A DNA stretch of 48,126 bases. It comes from Oscillospiraceae bacterium. Lineage in GTDB: Bacteria > Bacillota > Clostridia > Oscillospirales > Oscillospiraceae. The position numbers were made by a program, and so were the translations under genes. Below are positions 1 to 7,368 of this stretch, piece by piece (position 1 is the stretch's first letter; the number at the start of each line of letters is the position of its first letter). The DNA lies in NCBI GenBank assembly GCA_009781695.1, contig WQVH01000009.1:1-48126 (forward strand), given 5' to 3'. The notes beneath the pieces are model-generated. The model did not search any database and had not been told where the DNA came from. It saw only the letters and a list, made by a program, of their open reading frames with translations.

Positions 1-123
1 AGGACACCAGGACACCAGGACACCAGGACACCAGGACACCAGGACACCAGGACACCAGGACACCAGGACACCAGGACACCAGGACACCAGGACACCAGGA
101 CACCAGGACACCAGGACACCAGG
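1..123. repeat. 8-bp tandem repeat (AGGACACC)n
   Basis: The window opens inside a perfect direct repeat of the 8-mer AGGACACC: 15 full copies up to position 120, then AGG, after which the sequence diverges. No copy differs from another, which suggests recent expansion by slippage. Because 8 is not a multiple of 3, a reading frame across it would change with every copy gained or lost. The left end is cut by the window edge, so the true copy number is unknown. Confidence 0.97.
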
Positions 124-180
124 GTTTCGGCTAACCCTGTCAACTGTGGCATCTCCAAAAATAAAATAGCACGAAAAAAT

Positions 181-219
181 AGCTAAGTCTCGTGATGTAA
201 ATCATTGCGGGACTTAGCT
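181..219. other. Hairpin, possible weak terminator
   Basis: AGCTAAGTC (181-189) is exactly repeated in inverted form as GACTTAGCT (211-219) around a 21-nt loop. A short TTTT follows at 221-224. It lies between the tandem repeat and the kinase gene, so it could end transcription arriving from the left. The T-run is short and the loop long, so a protein-binding site is also possible. Confidence 0.45.
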
Positions 220-241
220 GTTTTGATATAGCATTCCCTAT

Positions 242-1225
242 GTGGTAGCAGATATAAATATGGATTACTTAGCAATTGATCTGATTGCAAATATAATTCT
301 ACTGACAGTTTGTATGGTTACTGCGAAAACCGGATGGCTCTCAAGATCTTTAAGTCAGATAGTTATGCTGCGCTGGCGCTTAAAAGTGTTGCTACTCACA
401 TCGGTCTGGATCAGTGTCTTATTAGGCAGTTTGTTTTCGTATTTCTATGCCGCAAATTATGATTTGCCGGAGATCGTGCTCATGGGAGTGCTGACTTCTA
501 TTTTAATAATCATTGTCGGTATTATGTGTCCGGCGCTTATACTTAAACATCTTTCTGTCTTGTATTATGAAAATTTGGCAGATATTATGGACAAGCAAGT
601 GCAGGCGCAAGTCTTACACTATGAAGCTGCGTCAAAGATGAATGCGGATATAAGGAAGTTTCAGCATGATTATGCGAATTTGCGTATAGGGATTGCTCAC
701 TTGCTGGAACGTCAAGATATTGATGGCGCACTGGATATGCTCAATGCAAATGCGCTATCAAAACAGGAAAAGGGGAAATCATTTAAAACAGGGAGCTTGG
801 TTCTTGATGCGTTGCTAGAGGAAAAGGCAACGTCAGCGCTGATGTCGCATATATTTATAAACTTTGAAGGGAGCGTACCAAATCATTTGCTGAGTCCTTC
901 GGACATATGTGTGATCTTTGGAAATGCTTTGGATAATGCTATTGAAGCTTGCAAAAAGCTTCCGAAAGCGGAGGAAAAGAAGATAACCATTAAATCTGTC
1001 GTTGCAAATAAATTTTTATTTATAGTAATCGAAAATCCCATCACAGAAGATGTGGAGATCGTAAACAATGCGATTGCTACAACTAAAAAAGATAAACATG
1101 CACATGGTATCGGGCTTCGGTCTATAAGGACAGCGGTTGAAAAATATTCAGGGACAGTAACACTATCGAGTGAGGAAAACACTTTCAAAATTGATATTGA
1201 ACTGGATTTCAATGATTTAAGCTAA
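242..1225 (+). CDS. Orphan GHKL sensor histidine kinase (AgrC/Spo0B-like)
   Basis: This is a membrane sensor kinase that should autophosphorylate on His and pass phosphate to a response regulator. Three hydrophobic stretches (about residues 9-28, 48-70 and 77-101) are followed by a dimerisation/phosphoacceptor helix with the FQHDYANL box (His142), an N-box (NALDNAIEA, 229-237) and a G-box (HGIGLRSI, 288-295). This order is typical of the GHKL kinases that pair with LytTR regulators. AgrC-type kinases normally have five to seven membrane helices and over 400 residues, so the sensor part looks short or truncated. The start is unsure: GTG at 242 or ATG at 260, neither with a clear ribosome binding site. 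No response regulator is adjacent; the only one in the window (4097-4807) is on the other strand. Confidence 0.85.
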   Translation: MVADINMDYLAIDLIANIILLTVCMVTAKTGWLSRSLSQIVMLRWRLKVLLLTSVWISVLLGSLFSYFYAANYDLPEIVLMGVLTSILIIIVGIMCPALILKHLSVLYYENLADIMDKQVQAQVLHYEAASKMNADIRKFQHDYANLRIGIAHLLERQDIDGALDMLNANALSKQEKGKSFKTGSLVLDALLEEKATSALMSHIFINFEGSVPNHLLSPSDICVIFGNALDNAIEACKKLPKAEEKKITIKSVVANKFLFIVIENPITEDVEIVNNAIATTKKDKHAHGIGLRSIRTAVEKYSGTVTLSSEENTFKIDIELDFNDLS

Positions 1226-1683
1226 CATCGAAATATGGCCAAAAGCTGCGTGTCGCTCCCGAAAACATACCTGTTGCGCTCAAAGTGTTGACATAGGTGG
1301 ATATAACCAGTTATCATCATCGACATCAACTGACAACGTTTGCGGAGCTTGTAGATATTATACAAATGACAAAGTTGCGAGTGCGTCATTAGCTTGAGGG
1401 GTGAGGCTTATGGAATGAGGTAGCGATGACGATAAACTAACTCTGAATTATTCAGAGCGAGGCACTTAACTTCCATTATCGCACCAATGGCAAGTGGTGT
1501 GATGGGGGCTTAGTGCAAAGTAAAGCCGAAAATAGTTGCTTATGTGGTGTTTTTTGGAACGATTTCCTCATTTTGAGAAAACGGTAGAGACTTGTTAGAT
1601 GGTGGGTTTCAAGTATTGTATATACCTTTGTGTTGTAGAGTGAATTCAAAAATTTTAAAAATCTAAAGGAGATATTAATTAAT
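1226..1683. other. 458-bp non-coding stretch with strong hairpins
   Basis: No convincing gene is seen. Several foldbacks stand out: CTCTGAA/TTCAGAG (1441-1457), and a longer structure at about 1461-1518 in which TCGCACCA pairs with TGGTGTGA around ATGGCAAG, extended outwards by CC/GG and by GCAC..TAA with TTAGTGC. This density of structure suggests a structured RNA or a mobile-element remnant. It does not match a class I recognise. The last 25 bases carry the ribosome binding site AAAGGAG of the next gene. Confidence 0.45.
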
Positions 1684-1706
1684 ATGAAGGCTTTAAAATA
1701 GTTTGT

Positions 1707-2774
1707 TTGGCGTTGGTTCTAACGATTTTTTCAAGTTTTGGAATGATGGCAAATGCTGTGGAATTAGAGGAAAGTAATGTTCTATTAAACCTTGATGAGG
1801 CTGCTGCGGTTACTGATGAGGATATTGTATACATCATTAGGGACGAGCTTATTGTTCAAGAACACATTGCAGCGGAATTGAGTCAATTGGAGCAAGAATT
1901 GAATCAATTAATATACGAGTTGCGTTTAATAATGCCGCAACTTCCACCAATAGATATGTCTAAATTTGAGGTGATGTATCGCATGGATGAGGACGGCTCA
2001 CTATACTCAGTTCTGACAGACGACACTGAGGAATATTTGACAGCAATGGTGAATCAGCAAATTTATGATTCAACAACGCCAGAAATGCGCGAGCTCGAAT
2101 CTAGAATAGAAGAAAATTTGCAAGAAATTTACGTTCTTGTCAATCAAAATTTCTCACGACAGTCTGAAATAGAAATTGCTCCATTGTATGCCGATCATGC
2201 GATTGCGATGACGTTAAATGCGTGGGACGGAATAAGCGTTCCCGCAGTGTTGCTAGAGGGGGGCATTGCTAGAGATAGGGCACTGAGGGATTTCCCATAT
2301 GCTGGACAAGCGGCTAATCTGCGAGATGCTTTTAGACACTTCTACTGGACTTGGCGCATGTCTAACAACATACTACTCGGTGCAAGAGGAAGTCGAATTG
2401 CCTCAAACAACCATGAATGGGCAAACATGATTGGGAGACGTCATGGAGGTAATGTAATAAATGCAGTACAAGTTCGGAGTCAATACTTAAATTCGATAAA
2501 TACTGTTGCAATGTTCAACGCAATATTTAGCCGTGATGATATCATGGATTTTTGGAACAATCGCAGTGGGGCAACTGATACGACAGCTAATGGCAATGCT
2601 AGAGCTATATTCGATGCAAGGTGGCAAAATACACAAATGCTTATGCGCAATAATAACACCTCAGCCCTGCTATCACCCCTCACTTTGGTGGTATCTGCGC
2701 AAGACGGAATTGGGGGTACCTGTGTACAAAGGCGGCAGCAATTGTTTAACTCTGGTTGGTGGAGAAATCCTTAA
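1707..2774 (+). CDS. Secreted protein with DAFRHxYW domain, frameshifted signal peptide
   Basis: The mature protein (about 330 aa) is predicted to be exported. Its C-terminal half carries RDAFRHFYW, then NNHEWAN, and then more polar sequence, which resembles the His-rich DUF6973-type domain of Firmicutes secreted proteins (a family resemblance from memory, not a search). The N-terminal third is rich in Glu/Gln and probably helical. The likely original start is ATG at 1684, 13 bases after a good AAAGGAG, encoding MKALK. That frame hits TAG at 1699. One extra base in the A-run at 1695-1698 would join MKALK to a hydrophobic signal sequence ending in MMANA. As it stands, only a weak TTG start at 1707, lacking the basic n-region, opens this frame. 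It is either a young pseudogene, a phase-variable gene or a sequencing error. A promoter for the next gene follows the stop. Confidence 0.6.
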   Translation: MALVLTIFSSFGMMANAVELEESNVLLNLDEAAAVTDEDIVYIIRDELIVQEHIAAELSQLEQELNQLIYELRLIMPQLPPIDMSKFEVMYRMDEDGSLYSVLTDDTEEYLTAMVNQQIYDSTTPEMRELESRIEENLQEIYVLVNQNFSRQSEIEIAPLYADHAIAMTLNAWDGISVPAVLLEGGIARDRALRDFPYAGQAANLRDAFRHFYWTWRMSNNILLGARGSRIASNNHEWANMIGRRHGGNVINAVQVRSQYLNSINTVAMFNAIFSRDDIMDFWNNRSGATDTTANGNARAIFDARWQNTQMLMRNNNTSALLSPLTLVVSAQDGIGGTCVQRRQQLFNSGWWRNP

Positions 2775-2775
2775 A

Positions 2776-2804
2776 TTGCAAATTACTTATGTAGAGGCTA
2801 TAAT
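2776..2804 (+). promoter_or_regulatory. Sigma-A-type promoter
   Basis: TTGCAA (2776-2781), a 17-bp spacer and a perfect TATAAT (2799-2804) lie directly after the stop of the upstream gene and about 160 bp before the next start. This should drive the anchored protein at 2967-3614. Confidence 0.7.
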
Positions 2805-2966
2805 ATCATCAAGATGATTGAATGGTGGTTTGACTTGACGATTGTTGCGCAAACAAATGATTTGCCGGAAATTGATATAGGTGGCGGGAATTTGTTTCAC
2901 TCCGCTACCTATAATCACTTATATTCAATTGTAGCAGCTGTCCAAATGATAATTGATGGAAGGAGT

Positions 2967-3614
2967 ATGATGAATGTGAGCACTATAATTTCAAAGTCAA
3001 AGTACTTTTTGATTATCGGACTTGTTGTATTGTCTGTGGGGAGTGCGTTCATAGTCCGAGAAATATTATCAACGAAAGTAATCGAACCGACTGAATTTAC
3101 TTGGCCCGGAGCTCCTCAAATCGGACGATATTATGAGAGTATTCAAAATTTAGAAGCAAATGCGAACAATATATTTTTAGCAATGGTTGTTGGTACTAGA
3201 GATGGTGAAACGGCTGCAGGTGATACAGAAGTTGTACGAAGATTTTATAAGATGTTCGATTTGGAAATAATAGAGGTTTACAAAGGGATGTTGCAGCCAG
3301 GAGATGTTGTTGAGTTAATGCAAATGACCCAGTCGAGGAGTTACTTTATCCGTGAAGAAAATAGGGATTATTATCGAACAATACCGCTTGCGCATGGGAA
3401 TGAGTATATTCTGTTTACGAGATCTGTCAGTGTGCTCAATCGGCACAATCCACACCCCAATGAACCGCAACTCTTACTGAACTCTTGGCAAGCTGCATAT
3501 CGAGTTGACCGCAAAGCAACGATTGTGCAAGATGCTTTTGGATTAAGTAATGTTGATGAGCGAAATGATTTGGTTTTGACAGTTTATGATTTGCGAGCAA
3601 TACAAGAGCGATAA
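2967..3614 (+). CDS. Membrane-anchored extracytoplasmic protein, unknown function
   Basis: The frame is open from 2814, but the good ribosome binding site GGAAGGAG (2958-2965) points to ATG at 2967 or, with better spacing, 2970. The product of about 215 residues starts with a short basic segment and one hydrophobic helix (FLIIGLVVLSVGSAFIV), an uncleaved anchor or signal peptide. The remainder is probably beta-rich and extracytoplasmic, with a stretch of the type 'LEIIEVYKGMLQPGDVVEL' found in many Firmicutes lipoproteins and surface proteins of unknown role. No catalytic motif is visible. It has its own promoter (2776-2804) and a following hairpin at 3693-3723. I do not recognise the family. 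Confidence 0.65.
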   Translation: MMNVSTIISKSKYFLIIGLVVLSVGSAFIVREILSTKVIEPTEFTWPGAPQIGRYYESIQNLEANANNIFLAMVVGTRDGETAAGDTEVVRRFYKMFDLEIIEVYKGMLQPGDVVELMQMTQSRSYFIREENRDYYRTIPLAHGNEYILFTRSVSVLNRHNPHPNEPQLLLNSWQAAYRVDRKATIVQDAFGLSNVDERNDLVLTVYDLRAIQER

Positions 3615-3692
3615 GTAGTCGAACGTTTTAAGCTAATGGGAGTCAAATGTGATGCTATTGTAACGATCCGATTAAATGCACAAGATTACCAC

Positions 3693-3723
3693 GAGGAGAC
3701 CTCTTTATTTAGGAGGTTTCTTC
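3693..3723. terminator. Hairpin after the anchored-protein gene
   Basis: An 11-bp stem pairs GAGGAGACCTC (3693-3703) with GAGGTTTCTTC (3713-3723), including two G-U pairs, around a 9-nt loop. It lies 79 bp after the stop codon at 3614. There is no proper T-run behind it, so termination is plausible but not certain. Confidence 0.4.
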
Positions 3724-3810
3724 ATGATTTCGGATGTGTTACAATGAGGCTATGTATTGTCCGGTTACAGCATATTAAACGTCAGACTATTTTACAATGG
3801 GGATATATAA

Positions 3811-4140
3811 ATGGGAAGATCTTTTCCGAAAATGAACATGAGTTTCCGGCTGTTGTTCTGTTTCTTCATTCTTGTATTGTTAATGACACTTCTGTTAGCA
3901 TGGCAGCTGCCTATATCTATCGATCAGGAGCTAGAGCGCTATGTACATGGAATTTTATTCCGTATGGGAGAGGATACGGGCTATGTACCAAAAAATATAT
4001 ATATCAACGGAGTATACTCAAGATATCTTTTTCAAAATAATCGATTTCAGGGCACATTCGAAATAGAGGGCTTTGATATTACAACCAAACACAAACTCAC
4101 CGGAGGGACTCTTGAAGTTCCTCCAGTTTTTCATGCGTAA
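3811..4140 (+). CDS. Small exported protein, probably 3'-truncated
   Basis: The 109-residue product has a basic start, a strong hydrophobic segment (LLFCFFILVLLMTLLLAW) and then a polar extracytoplasmic part (about residues 33-98) containing YINGVYSRYLFQNNRFQGTF, which looks like real protein. The last 15 or so residues (from position 4097) run antisense through the 3' end of the response-regulator gene. This tail, together with the shortness of the protein, suggests that a longer gene was cut off by a rearrangement near 4090. No good ribosome binding site is visible before the ATG. Function unknown. Confidence 0.5.
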   Translation: MGRSFPKMNMSFRLLFCFFILVLLMTLLLAWQLPISIDQELERYVHGILFRMGEDTGYVPKNIYINGVYSRYLFQNNRFQGTFEIEGFDITTKHKLTGGTLEVPPVFHA

Positions 4141-4807
4141 TAAGCGCTGTTTTGTCCGTTCCTTTGAGTGTGGCGATATATGTCCATCGACCATAGGGAT
4201 GCACGCTGGATATCGCAGAGACACTGATAATATACGCCCTGTGGCATCTGAAAAAATCGCTGCCATCGAGTTTTACCCAGAGTGAGTTTAGACTCTCCGA
4301 GGTTGTATACACACCGTCCGCAGTGACAATATATGTAACCTTGTTTTCCCTATAAACCAGTACGATGTCTTTGACTTTTAGAAAATTCATACCGTCTCTA
4401 TTTTTGAGCAAAAGCGTCTTGGCAACAGAAGTCTTGGTCTTTAACTTCTCTTTTTGAAGTTTTCGGAGTGTCTGACGAACCCTATCGGTTTTAAACGGCT
4501 TGAGCAAATAATCTGCCGCATAAAGCTCAAATGCATCCGGCATATATTCACTGTGTGCAGTGCAGAACACCTTGGCAGTACTTGGGAGAGCCGCGGCAAT
4601 TTCTTTAGCCGCTTCGGTACCCTTCATAATCGGCATATCGACATCAAGAAAGACCACGTCAGGTCTAAGATCAAGGCAAAGACGGACCGCTTCCGCTCCG
4701 TCTCCTGCCTCACCTACGCACTCCATTGCGTCCATACTTTCTATTGTCTTTCTCAATACGAGCCGCATACCGGCATCATCGTCAGCGATGACAATTCTCA
4801 TGTTCAT
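4097..4807 (-). CDS. LytTR-family response regulator
   Basis: This is a DNA-binding response regulator of the AgrA/LytR type. The receiver domain (1-118) shows the acidic pocket ADDD (8-11), phosphoacceptor Asp55 in FLDVDMP and Lys103 in LLKPF. A linker is followed by a LytTR DNA-binding domain (about 131-236) with FFRCHRAYIISVSAI. The length of 236 aa is normal. The start codon overlaps the stop of the upstream 133-aa gene as ATGA, so the two are translationally coupled and belong to the nfeD-floA operon. The likely partner is the GHKL kinase at 7916-8776 on the same strand; this pairing is inferred from proximity and class. Confidence 0.93.
   Translation of the reverse strand: MNMRIVIADDDAGMRLVLRKTIESMDAMECVGEAGDGAEAVRLCLDLRPDVVFLDVDMPIMKGTEAAKEIAAALPSTAKVFCTAHSEYMPDAFELYAADYLLKPFKTDRVRQTLRKLQKEKLKTKTSVAKTLLLKNRDGMNFLKVKDIVLVYRENKVTYIVTADGVYTTSESLNSLWVKLDGSDFFRCHRAYIISVSAISSVHPYGRWTYIATLKGTDKTALITHEKLEELQESLR
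4102..4131 (+). terminator. Rho-independent terminator (plus strand) inside convergent gene ends
   Basis: GGAGGGACT (4102-4110) pairs with AGTTCCTCC (4116-4124, one G-U) around CTTGA and is followed by AGTTTTT (to 4131). It would stop plus-strand transcription from the small exported protein before it invades the convergent response-regulator gene, whose last codons it overlaps. Confidence 0.55.
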
Positions 4808-5205
4808 CTTCTGCGAGACCTCATAGACAACGGCTGACCGATGATCTCTGACATGATGATGGCATGACGTGCCGATCTTGCATTAATGCGTTGACTGCCT
4901 ATAGCTGATTGTGCAAGGCGGCTTGCCGATGCCGCTTTCGGTGCCAAGGCACGTTGATGCTCAGCATCCGCTTGCGGGGAGGGCGATTCATGCATCGCCC
5001 CCTCGTTTAGTTGTGCTCTTAAGTGAAAGACTTCTTCTTGAAGTAATGAGATATTATTTCTGAGTTTCGTTATGACGACTGTGGCATTATCAGGCGGTGG
5101 TTGTGTCTTTAGTGCCGGACGCCAATCCACTCCTGCCACTTCAGCAAAACTCTGACCGATTTGCCTGAGTAAAGCTGATTGAGGAAACTTATTTTCCGGT
5201 CGCAT
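4804..5205 (-). CDS. Hypothetical protein between floA and the LytTR regulator
   Basis: The start is well supported: AAAGGTGG stands 8 bases before ATG 5205, and the stop overlaps the next start as ATGA. The 133-residue product has no membrane helix or signal peptide. Residues 45-68 (VVITKLRNNISLLQEEVFHLRAQL) could form a short coiled coil, and the C-terminus is basic and rich in Arg/Ser/Ala. I do not recognise a family. Its fixed place between a membrane scaffold and a response regulator suggests an adaptor role, but this is inference only. Confidence 0.7.
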   Translation of the reverse strand: MRPENKFPQSALLRQIGQSFAEVAGVDWRPALKTQPPPDNATVVITKLRNNISLLQEEVFHLRAQLNEGAMHESPSPQADAEHQRALAPKAASASRLAQSAIGSQRINARSARHAIIMSEIIGQPLSMRSRRR

Positions 5206-5249
5206 TAAAGCACCACCTTTCGTATCTTTTGTGCATTGAATACGTTACA

Positions 5250-6233
5250 CTAAGCATCGGATTGTTGTGTGTGCTCCTCAACGCCTGCGATGGAATTTCT
5301 CATCTGTGTGTCGGACACGACATTCATCATATTGTAGTAGTCCATGACACCCAATTTGCCTTCACGAAACGCTGTGGCCATAGCGGCCGGAACCTCAGCC
5401 TCGGCCTCGACAACCTTTGCACGCATGTCTTGTACTTTTGCTCGCATTTCCTGCTCCACGGCAACGGCCATTGCACGTCTTTCTTCGGCTTTGGCTTGGG
5501 CGATACGCTTGTCGGCTTCCGCCTGATCGGTCTGGAGCTGTGCGCCGACATTTCTGCCGACATCTATATCGGCGATATCTATTGAAAGTATTTCAAAAGC
5601 AGTTCCGGCATCCAGTCCTTTGCCGAGGACAATCTTTGAAATCTTGTCCGGATTTTCCAGTACTTCTTCATGGGACTCTGCGCTACCTATCGTAGTGACA
5701 ATGCCTTCGCCGACACGAGCGATTACAGTCATTTCTCCTGCGCCACCGATCAATCTGTCAATATTTGCTCTGACAGTGACCTTGGCTTTTGCAGTCAGCT
5801 CAATACCATTTTTGGCGATTGCGGAGATGGGCGGAGTCTCAATAACGCGTGGGTTGACGCTCATTTGAACCGCTTCGAGCACATCACGACCGGCCAGATC
5901 AATGGCCGCAGCTCTTTCGAATTCAAGCGGAATATTCGCCCTTTGGGCTGCGATCAGAGAGTTTATCACTCTATCAACATTACCGCCTGCCAGAAAGTGT
6001 GCTTCAAGTTTGTTTGTGTGAATGCTGAGTCCCGCTTTGACGGCTTTGATTTGTGCATTAACGATGAGTCCCGGTGGTACTCTCCGCAAACGCATACCAA
6101 TCAAGGATAAAATACCGATTCTTACATTGGCGGCTACTGCGCTGATCCACAGCGGGATCGGAATGAACGTAAAGAACAACCAGAGAAATGCGATGATTGC
6201 GGCGACAATTACTATGATTAGCCAAATTTCCAT
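5250..6233 (-). CDS. floA: Flotillin-like membrane scaffold protein FloA
   Basis: This is a bacterial flotillin that assembles in functional membrane microdomains. It has a hydrophobic N-terminal hairpin (residues 3-27, then [20 protein letters not shown]), an SPFH/prohibitin-like domain beginning [16 protein letters not shown], the FloA signature [20 protein letters not shown], and a C-terminal coiled coil rich in Ala/Glu/Arg repeats ([20 protein letters not shown]). The 327-aa length matches B. subtilis FloA (YqfA). GAAAGGAAA precedes the ATG. It lies 18 bp after nfeD, the usual partner, and 44 bp before the small hypothetical gene. Confidence 0.95.
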   Translation of the reverse strand: MEIWLIIVIVAAIIAFLWLFFTFIPIPLWISAVAANVRIGILSLIGMRLRRVPPGLIVNAQIKAVKAGLSIHTNKLEAHFLAGGNVDRVINSLIAAQRANIPLEFERAAAIDLAGRDVLEAVQMSVNPRVIETPPISAIAKNGIELTAKAKVTVRANIDRLIGGAGEMTVIARVGEGIVTTIGSAESHEEVLENPDKISKIVLGKGLDAGTAFEILSIDIADIDVGRNVGAQLQTDQAEADKRIAQAKAEERRAMAVAVEQEMRAKVQDMRAKVVEAEAEVPAAMATAFREGKLGVMDYYNMMNVVSDTQMRNSIAGVEEHTQQSDA

Positions 6234-6251
6234 ATTAATGATGTTTCCTTT

Positions 6252-6746
6252 CTATTTTGCTTTGACAACGATTCTGTTGCCTTCGATTTCGATGACTTCT
6301 ACCAATGTACCTTTTTCGATAAATTCTCCATTGCTGACCACATCCAGTTTTACACCGTCAAAATCGGCGCTTCCGGATGGCCGACAAGAGGTTGAGACTG
6401 TGCCTGTTTTTCCCATGAGGTACTTCATGTCTTCGGTGCCGGAAAACCCTTGTTCCAATGTCTCCGCTTCGTGTAAAATGAGTTTTTTCGGCAAGCGCTT
6501 TGAGAAGAACAAGAGGAAAATTGTGAGCAGTAGCAGGATAATCACGAAGAAGATTCCTGTCAGTACAAGCCCTTGGAGCACGGTTTGTGCAGTGACTAAG
6601 ATACATGCGATTAGACTCAGGATGCCTAATGCTCCAAAAATTCCGAATCCGGGGGTATACATTTCTACGATGATAAATCCTACACCCAGGATGAACAGTG
6701 TTATGGATATCCATGAGAAGTTTGACAGTAATTCAATGAATTCCAT
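6252..6746 (-). CDS. NfeD family membrane protein
   Basis: The 164-aa protein has a short N-terminal segment, three to four membrane helices (about residues 13-83, including IIVEMYTPGFGIFGALGI) and a C-terminal OB-fold (about 104-164) with the typical GKTGTVST and GTLVEVIEIEGNRIVVK strands. This is the short NfeD form without the ClpP-like protease domain. NfeD proteins are encoded next to SPFH proteins and stabilise or modulate them, and floA follows 18 bp downstream. GGAGGTGG sits 6 bases before the ATG, so it begins its own strongly translated unit. Confidence 0.92.
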   Translation of the reverse strand: MEFIELLSNFSWISITLFILGVGFIIVEMYTPGFGIFGALGILSLIACILVTAQTVLQGLVLTGIFFVIILLLLTIFLLFFSKRLPKKLILHEAETLEQGFSGTEDMKYLMGKTGTVSTSCRPSGSADFDGVKLDVVSNGEFIEKGTLVEVIEIEGNRIVVKAK

Positions 6747-6801
6747 TCGAGGCCACCTCCTTTATGCTACTGAGCATAATTCATATTTTTTGTAATCACA
6801 A

Positions 6802-6831
6802 CACATATGTGCCGAAATATACATTTTCGGC
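6802..6831. promoter_or_regulatory. Palindrome and hairpin upstream of nfeD-floA
   Basis: The 143-bp gap between the toxin-antitoxin genes and nfeD holds a 10-bp palindrome CACATATGTG (6802-6811) next to a hairpin GCCGAAA/TTTCGGC (6811-6817/6825-6831). Their position suggests an operator or a processing/termination site separating the two units. There is no T-run on the minus side. Confidence 0.35.
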
Positions 6832-6889
6832 GCTGAAATGTCATTATGTATGGCTTATGGTGTTCTTTAAAAATATGTAATTTATGCAC

Positions 6890-7120
6890 TCATCGGGCAG
6901 CGGAAGCTTGTAGTTCGGCCACGATTTCGTCAAGCTCATCAAGAACGCCCTCGTCCCCGGTAAGATGGAATGGTTCGTACCCAATTTCAAGAAAATGTAG
7001 GATATGATATTGTTTATCCTTTTCTACAAATTGCAAAGGCGTCAGATTGTGTCGGCGCATATATTTTCGTGCAATGCCTATTTGAAAATAGGCAACATCA
7101 TTAAATTTTCGAGATTCCAT
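6890..7120 (-). CDS. DUF3791-like protein of a toxin-antitoxin trio
   Basis: The frame is open from 7147, but GGAGGTG (7127-7133), 6 bases before ATG 7120, fixes the start and gives 76 aa. The pattern of a helical N-terminus (FQIGIARKYMRRHNL) followed by FLEIGYEPFHLTGDEGVLDELDEIV resembles DUF3791, a small helical family found beside DUF3990 ADP-ribosyltransferase-like toxins. The start lies 2 bases after the stop of the preceding small gene, so the three genes are co-translated. A role as antitoxin or accessory subunit is inferred from family and context. Confidence 0.75.
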   Translation of the reverse strand: MESRKFNDVAYFQIGIARKYMRRHNLTPLQFVEKDKQYHILHFLEIGYEPFHLTGDEGVLDELDEIVAELQASAAR

Positions 7121-7122
7121 TA

Positions 7123-7368
7123 CTACACCTCCATCCAATTTTCCCAATCGTCGGATAATTCTGCGTAGAGCATATCTTCAACATAAGGCGCGGCTTCCAG
7201 ATACAGATATGATTTAGGATTTGTCAGCAGTTCGTATGTTTTGGTGGCCATGAACAGTCTCATGGCATCCGTCACGGATATGTTTTGTTTGTCGGCGTAG
7301 GCATCTGCGACCTGAGCCGCTATGGATTCAATACACACCTCAATGACATTATCATTGACCTCTTTCAT
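7123..7368 (-). CDS. Small helical protein, middle gene of the DUF3990 trio
   Basis: This is an 81-aa acidic protein, predicted mostly helical. It contains SVTDAMRLFMATKTYELLTN followed by SYLYLEAAPYVEDML, a pattern I associate with small partner proteins of DUF3990 genes. The ATG overlaps the toxin stop by 4 bases (ATGA), so its synthesis is tied to that of the toxin, as expected for an antitoxin. No DNA-binding motif is obvious. The assignment as antitoxin rests on size, coupling and neighbours. Confidence 0.72.
   Translation of the reverse strand: MKEVNDNVIEVCIESIAAQVADAYADKQNISVTDAMRLFMATKTYELLTNPKSYLYLEAAPYVEDMLYAELSDDWENWMEV

Noticed and set aside
1-123. CRISPR array
   Set aside because: Repeat unit is 8 bp without spacers, so it is a microsatellite-type array.
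1226-1560. Group II intron or known ncRNA class
   Set aside because: No domain V signature, no reverse transcriptase gene and no recognisable Rfam-type core were seen.
2506-2817. 103-aa open frame inside and after the frameshifted secreted protein gene
   Set aside because: It overlaps the better supported frame ending at 2774 and shows no motif; its tail only covers the promoter region.
3636-4040. 134-aa open frame overlapping the small exported protein
   Set aside because: It is in a different frame from 3811-4140, has no ribosome binding site and mixed composition; the overlapping frame has a clear membrane segment and better protein character.
5229-6110. Several plus-strand open frames of 60-146 aa opposite floA
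   Set aside because: They are antisense shadows of floA codon bias and contain no domains or ribosome binding sites.
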